Source: Emiliania huxleyi CCMP1516 (lineage: Eukaryota; Haptophyta; Isochrysidales; Noelaerhabdaceae). From it: DNA of 52,145 nucleotides. Shown here in pieces: positions 47,961 to 52,145 of this stretch. The number at the start of each line of letters is the position of its first letter. Within the stretch, counting starts at the first letter, position 1. The notes under the pieces were generated by a model. The model made no database searches and was not told where the DNA came from. It worked only from the letters and a program-made list of their open reading frames with translations. A program made the position numbers and the translations under genes. The DNA lies in contig NW_005198017.1 of assembly GCF_000372725.1 (NCBI RefSeq), positions 533,595 to 585,739 on the forward strand. Direction: 5' to 3'.

Positions 47961-48578
47961 ATGTATAGAAAGATGAACAACAGCCAGGCTCGGACTGGAC
48001 ACCAACGCGGTATGGGTGGACGCGAGACAGATGATGACGACACGCACGAGCGACACACAGACACAAACAAGCTCACAAGACACACCCGCTCCGCATGGAA
48101 TGAGCTCAGGACACTCTACCTCAAGCATGTTCAGCCCATTGTGCTCGACTCCTTCGGGAACCTCTTCTACCCTGTTCTCGACTGGATGAAGGAGAACAAG
48201 TTGGAGCTGTATGCTGCTCAGGTGAGTGGTGTCACCTTTGGAGACCTCTTCTGGCCCCGCTCACACACCGACGACGACGCCTGGTACACTGTCCTTGTCC
48301 CTCTGGACGACCCGAGTGGGGGTGTTGTCCATGGGGGTGATTTTGCTTTTCCAGAGGCCGGCTGGGTGCTCAAGTGCGAATGTGGGGACGTGCTCATTTA
48401 CGGACCATGGCACCTGCATGGGACAACAGAGTTCTGGATTGACGCCGCCAAGAAGGGGCGCATCTTTGCGGCCTTTTACATGAAGAAGTCGACAGTCACT
48501 GCAGCAGGCATCACTGGCAACATGCCGGCAAGGCCGGTGAAGCTCCCCTATGGATTTTGTGGAGAGGAGTCGGACTGA
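47961..48578 (+). CDS. TET/JBP-like Fe(II)/2-oxoglutarate dioxygenase fragment
   Basis: From ATG 47961 the frame gives about 205 residues. The core reads RSHTDDDAWYTVLVPLD (HxD iron ligands), GGVVHGGDF, GDVLIYGPWHLHGTTEF (distal His) and RIFAAFYMKK (Arg for 2-oxoglutarate), the order of double-stranded beta-helix oxygenases of TET/JBP type. The first 40 residues are translated repeat R3, so the authentic N-terminus has been lost or replaced by a mobile sequence. Such oxygenases are known to be amplified with transposons in fungi and algae. It may be an active gene, a truncated copy or element cargo. Confidence 0.6.
   Translation: MYRKMNNSQARTGHQRGMGGRETDDDDTHERHTDTNKLTRHTRSAWNELRTLYLKHVQPIVLDSFGNLFYPVLDWMKENKLELYAAQVSGVTFGDLFWPRSHTDDDAWYTVLVPLDDPSGGVVHGGDFAFPEAGWVLKCECGDVLIYGPWHLHGTTEFWIDAAKKGRIFAAFYMKKSTVTAAGITGNMPARPVKLPYGFCGEESD
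47965..48090 (+). repeat. Dispersed repeat R3, copy 3
   Basis: Same sequence as 23300-23450 and, inverted, 41570-41700. It forms the start of the dioxygenase frame. Confidence 0.85.
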
Positions 48579-48724
48579 GGAGGGGGAGAGTGTGTTCTTA
48601 TCTTTTATCTCAACAACAAAGATACACACATGTATGCAACTTTGAGATTTTGAGAGCCTCTCTGGGCACTGGGGTGATGTGTGGGGAGTACATGTCGACG
48701 AGGCCGTGCCTGACTGCCTGTGAG

Positions 48725-48958
48725 GATATATGGGGGGGGATATGGGGAGATGTGGGGAGACGTCGAGTACGCGTGTCGATGAGGCTGCCTGTGGGGAGAT
48801 ATGGGGAGATATGGGGAGATGTGGGTACGAGGCTGCCTGTGGGGAGATATGGGGAGATATGGGGAGATGTGGGGAGATGTGGGGAGATATGGGGAGATAT
48901 GGGGAGGTGTGGGGAGGTGTGGGGAGATATGGGGGGAGATGTGGGGAGTACGCGTTGT
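48725..48958. repeat. Family-D GGGGAGATAT array, intergenic
   Basis: More than fifteen 10-bp GGGGAGATAT/GGGGAGATGT units in blocks separated by GAGGCTGCCTG (four times) and GTCGA. It is the same unit that fills introns in the tRNA ligase, COQ4, aldo-keto reductase and release factor genes. Confidence 0.95.
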
Positions 48959-49109
48959 CGAGGCTGCCTGCGGCGTGGACAGCGATGGCGCACCCGGTGG
49001 CGAATCAGAGGCAGAGGGGCGAGAAAACGTCGTCGAGCTTGAAGGCAAGCGAGGCGCTGAGCAGCACCGGCGCCACTCACTGACGCGGGAAACGACCATA
49101 GCCGAGCCT

Positions 49110-49255
49110 ACAGGAGGTACCTCCTGCGGCTCATCTCAGGCTCATCTCAGGCTTATCTCAGGCTCATCTCGGCGCATCTCAGGCCCATCTCAGGCTTATC
49201 TCCGGCGCATCTCATCATCTCGCGCCGCGTGCACCATCTCCCCCCATCTCCCCCC
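49110..49255. repeat. GGCTCATCTCA array
   Basis: Seven or more copies of a 10-11-bp GGC(T/C)(C/T)ATCTCA unit, grading into ATCTCCCCCC. Related to the reverse of family D. Confidence 0.9.
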
Positions 49256-49454
49256 CTCACACAGGAGAGCAGAGTACAGATTCAGATCTTGATGAGGCGG
49301 GAGAGATCTTGGTTGCCGCCGAGGATCTGCTTTCCCAGCTGGAATCAGTGAAGCAGATGTGGTACAATCGGTTTCCAAGGCAACTTTGCGGAGAAGAGTG
49401 TGCGTGACGCCTTGCGGATCGGACAAGTAGTGTGAACCGCGGGTAGCCCCCCCC

Positions 49455-49552
49455 CCCCAGGGCCTCCAGGGCTCGCACCTCAACCTCTCACAGACCAGCG
49501 CACAGCGCCATGGGAGGTATTTTCTTCTCAACAACAAGGCTGTGAAACGGAA
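49455..49552 (+). repeat. Dispersed repeat R4, copy 2, upstream of orphan gene
   Basis: Near-identical to 23525-23632. It ends 41 bp before the ATG at 49594, as copy 1 ends 40 bp before the tRNA ligase ATG. Confidence 0.88.
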
Positions 49553-49593
49553 GAGCTGGCGAGTAAAAGTGTCCGGACGCTTGGAGCACACAC

Positions 49594-51042
49594 ATGCTTT
49601 CGCAGGAACCCGGCGACGAGCCACAGCCCAAGAAGGCGAAGGCTGCGCAGACCGCGCCGCTGGTGATCGACGGCCAGGCGAGCTGCCCCCAGTGTCAGCG
49701 GCCGGTCGCTGGCAAGCAAACGTTTTGCAAGGTCCCGCCCGCTGGCGAGCCGCAGTGCAAGCAGGCGTACAACCGGCGCCAGCGCGAGGCTAAGCTGACC
49801 AACGCCGGCTGGGCGGACGGCGAGGATGCGGGTCGCCAGCGCGGCGGCGAGCGCCGCGTCTTTGCCGTGAACGGCATGGCGCGGCTGGACGGCGCACACG
49901 GCATGCGGCTCGCCGAGGTGCTCGTGACCTCGCCGCACTGCACGCAAGTCGAGCAGTACAGGATAGGCCTGGTGCGGCTCTCGGGCGTGACGGAGATGTA
50001 CTGCCCGACGCTTCCCGACGCTATGCCCAGCGAATTCGACCGCAACATGAAAACGGAACAACTCGATGCAAAGGAGGCGCAGGGGGAGGGCTCGAAGACG
50101 TGCTACACGGCGCTCTCGTACGACAGGCGGTGGCGGACCGCGAAGCTGCGGCCCTGGACAGAGGCGTATGGGCAGCAGCTGGCCCAGGGCTACATCACCT
50201 ATATGGACCGTTGGATGGGCCGCGACACGTACTACCTCCACTGTGGCTCGGTTCTCGCCATGCAGATGTCGTCGGGCGGCTACAGAGCCGTTCACTTTTG
50301 CACGGCAACGCCCGTGCTCCACCTGGAATGCTACAACGGCATGGAGCAGATCTACCCGAGCATCCTCGAGATGCACTACGCGGCCAACGCGCACTCCCGC
50401 CAGCTGCGGCTCGAGTGGCTTGAGCGGGCCAAGGGCTCCCTTACCGCATGGGCCAACGACTTCAAGATGTTCGGCTTTCTGAGCGGACCCCGGCTGGGCG
50501 ACAAGGAGGGCAACTCGCCCCTGGAGTTCTGGCGCCGGTCGCGGGCGCGAGCGGACGTGAAGAAGGAGGACGGCGGCCTCGGCCGCTCGGAGGAGGAGAT
50601 GCAGCGCGTGTACACCGCGATCGACAAGGCGCTGCTGGCTGTCGAGGCTGAGGTGGGGCTTCGCATCAAGCAGGCCGGCACAAAGGCGGTGAAGGCGCGG
50701 GTGCGCGCCGAGTGCATCCGTCGCATCGGCCAGCGCGCCTGGGGGCAGATGCCCCACATCGACCTGCGGACGCACGAGGTACAACTCGCGACTGCGCTGA
50801 CGGACAACTGCGCGCCCACCATCGTCTACCAAGGCGCCGACGAGTACACCCTCGCGACCCTAGCCACGCAGGTCGGGCGGGAATGCACCTACCTGGCCAA
50901 AGACGGATACGCCTGTTTCCGCCAGCTGCTGCTGGAGCCGGAGCTGCTGATGGCTGGCATGCAGCCAGCCACCAAAAAGCCGCTCATGGCAGGCGACAGC
51001 ATCGTGCTGCGCGGCGGCGTCGTGCACGCCCGCCCGTGGTGA
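49594..51042 (+). CDS. Orphan 482-residue protein with N-terminal Cys motif
   Basis: An intronless frame. The N-terminus has a basic KKAKAA segment and SCPQCQRPVAGKQTFCK with a later C (a CxxC...C...C zinc-like motif). The middle is mixed alpha/beta with YLHCGSVLAMQMSSGGYRAV and HLECYNGMEQIYPSILEM. A charged helical part follows, and the C-terminus reads MAGDSIVLRGGVVHARPW, reminiscent of the last strand of beta-helix oxygenases (GDxxxxxGxxxHARP) but without a visible HxD partner. I do not recognise the family. Lack of introns and an upstream repeat copy suggest a mobile or retrocopied origin. The antisense 434-residue frame is a shadow. Confidence 0.65.
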   Translation: MLSQEPGDEPQPKKAKAAQTAPLVIDGQASCPQCQRPVAGKQTFCKVPPAGEPQCKQAYNRRQREAKLTNAGWADGEDAGRQRGGERRVFAVNGMARLDGAHGMRLAEVLVTSPHCTQVEQYRIGLVRLSGVTEMYCPTLPDAMPSEFDRNMKTEQLDAKEAQGEGSKTCYTALSYDRRWRTAKLRPWTEAYGQQLAQGYITYMDRWMGRDTYYLHCGSVLAMQMSSGGYRAVHFCTATPVLHLECYNGMEQIYPSILEMHYAANAHSRQLRLEWLERAKGSLTAWANDFKMFGFLSGPRLGDKEGNSPLEFWRRSRARADVKKEDGGLGRSEEEMQRVYTAIDKALLAVEAEVGLRIKQAGTKAVKARVRAECIRRIGQRAWGQMPHIDLRTHEVQLATALTDNCAPTIVYQGADEYTLATLATQVGRECTYLAKDGYACFRQLLLEPELLMAGMQPATKKPLMAGDSIVLRGGVVHARPW

Positions 51043-51497
51043 CTGCAGCTGGAAGGGAGGCGCTTGTCCAAGGAAGCTTCTCTCTCAGTGTAGTAGTAGT
51101 CCAGGTTCTTACTAGAAAAGGGAGAAGGGTGTTCTCTCTAGGCCCTACGCGCATCTCCGCACCGCTGAGGAGCGCCAGAGCCCTCAGGGTAGGCTCCGCC
51201 TCACTGCATCTCGGACTGGAGTCCACGAATTGATTTTCCTAGCGTCGTCAAAGTGAGCTCGAAGAGCCGAGGCCCGCCGACCGCCTCCCTTCTCGCCGCT
51301 GCTCTGGGCCGGCGCGATCACCCACCGGGCTCAGCCGGCCGCGAAGGCGCCGACCGGTGATCGCCACCGTGCCCCGCGTCCGAACGCCGTTTCATCGCTT
51401 CCCCCTCCCTCCTACTGCAAAAAAAAAGCTCGTGGGTGCGGCGCCATCGCCTGGTCGGAAGCACCGTGCAGCGTTGCCAGCTGTCCATCGCCCCCTC
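51043..51497. other. Intergenic / 5' region of PFAS
   Basis: No gene. A short poly-A run (51419-51427) and a CACCG...CGGTG inverted pair near 51323-51367. Confidence 0.45.
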
Positions 51498-52145
51498 ATG
51501 TGCCCTCGCGCTCCCATTGACTCCGCGATGGTGAGCCTCCGCCTGTACAAGACCGGGACGGCGGACGAGAAGCGCGACGAGGCCAAGCTCGCCACCGCGC
51601 TCCGCGTGGCGGGCGCCTCGCTGGCCACGCTCAAGCAGGCGCCGCGGGCCCCGCAGTCCCGCTGCTCCGCTCCCCCCTTCCCCCTCCAAGCACGCCGTGT
51701 GCGTAATAGCATGTGTGACCTCCTCTCATCGCGTCTCCTCTCGCACGCAGGAGCGCTGCTACATGGTCGCGCTCGAGGACGGCGCGCCCGCACTCTCGGC
51801 GGGCGACGCGTCCAAGCTGCGGTGGCTGGTGGCGGAGACGTTCGAGCAGGACAAGACGAGCTGCTCGCCCGGCCTCGCCGCGCCCGCCGCCTCCGACGCC
51901 CACACGATGCTGCTCGAGGTCGGCCCCCGCCTCACCTTTGCCACGGCGTGGTCGTCCAACGCCGTCGCAATCTGCCAGTCGGCTGGCCTCCGGTCGGTCG
52001 CGCGGGTGGAGATGTCGCGCCGCTACCTGATCTCCACCGCCGAGCCGCTCACGCCCGCCCTCCGCGCCGCCGTCTCGGCCGCGCTGCACGACCGCATGAC
52101 CGAGCAGGTGCGACCTCGCCCGCCCCCCCCTCCTCCTCCCTCCTC
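51498..52145 (+). CDS. PFAS: Phosphoribosylformylglycinamidine synthase (PurL/PFAS), 5' part
   Basis: Fourth step of de novo purine synthesis: FGAR plus glutamine and ATP to FGAM. Exon 1 (51498-51638; an alternative ATG is at 51528) and exon 2 (51751-52107) join in phase 0 through a 112-bp GC-AG intron. The window ends inside the next intron, after a GTGCGA donor. The N-terminal domain is clear: LRWLVAETFEQDK, then LLEVGPRLTFATAWSSNAV and RVEMSRRYLI, and ALHDRMTEQ at the exon end, as in eukaryotic single-chain PurL. The ATP-binding, FGAR and glutaminase domains lie beyond the window. Confidence 0.93.
   Translation, partial: MCPRAPIDSAMVSLRLYKTGTADEKRDEAKLATALRVAGASLATLKQAPRAPQSRCSAPPFPLQARRVRNSMCDLLSSRLLSHAGALLHGRARGRRARTLGGRRVQAAVAGGGDVRAGQDELLARPRRARRLRRPHDAARGRPPPHLCHGVVVQRRRNLPVGWPPVGRAGGDVAPLPDLHRRAAHARPPRRRLGRAARPHDRAGATSPAPPSSSLL

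Noticed and set aside
49528..50832. 434-residue minus-strand frame
   Set aside because: Antisense shadow of the 482-residue gene; no conserved segments, Leu/Arg/His-biased composition.

Overview
This is a nuclear genome segment of a GC-rich, intron-bearing microbial eukaryote, most likely an alga. A centriolar/ciliary gene (CEP20/FOR20) implies a flagellate. A haptophyte-like lineage is my best guess, with pelagophytes and other secondary-plastid algae as alternatives; nothing in the window settles it. There is no prokaryotic operon structure, and I see no rRNA, tRNA or CRISPR. All exon models below come from conceptual splicing by eye. I trusted them when reading phase and family alignment agreed across every junction.

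Layout. 1-8.1 kb: a 20-bp tandem repeat, a divergent pair (small membrane protein, minus; cysteine-rich protein, plus), NDUFA12 of complex I, a Ser/Thr kinase, and CEP20. 8.9-13.8 kb: a 1.43-kb element with perfect terminal inverted repeats (TIRs) and an AACC duplication, a secreted PAN-like protein, a short inverted-repeat element, and a GT8-like glycosyltransferase. 15.4-20.3 kb: three PX-domain genes, namely a PX fragment gene, a PX plus coiled-coil protein, and an acyl-CoA-binding plus PX fusion. 22.1-28.1 kb: a membrane-anchored cysteine-rich protein and a tripartite Trl1-type tRNA ligase (ligase, kinase, cyclic phosphodiesterase). 30-41 kb: an aldo-keto reductase, a mitochondrial FAD glycerol-3-phosphate dehydrogenase with EF-hands, a cysteine-rich protein, COQ4, and a class I release factor. 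41.2-44.2 kb: a composite transposon remnant and a macro-domain protein. 45-52.1 kb: an AP2-like plus RING protein, a U-box protein, a TET/JBP-like dioxygenase fragment, an orphan 482-residue protein, and the 5' end of the purine-synthesis gene PFAS. Mitochondrial metabolism recurs (NDUFA12, GPD2-like, COQ4, probably the release factor), but there is no sign of co-regulation.

The main discovery is in the introns. Many are short repeat-derived insertions flanked by direct duplications of exon sequence. Splicing removes exactly one copy of the duplication, and the 5' splice site (GT, GC, or apparently GA) often lies inside the duplicated exon sequence. These look like introners (intron-generating mobile elements). 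At least five sequence families are present. One family works in both orientations because AG occurs at both ends. Two introns consist of exact tandem arrays (4 x 67 bp and 4 x 60 bp) in which every unit has its own GT and AG. Two conserved genes, the release factor and the glycerol-3-phosphate dehydrogenase, lack central exons at repeat-filled spots, which could be real decay or assembly collapse.
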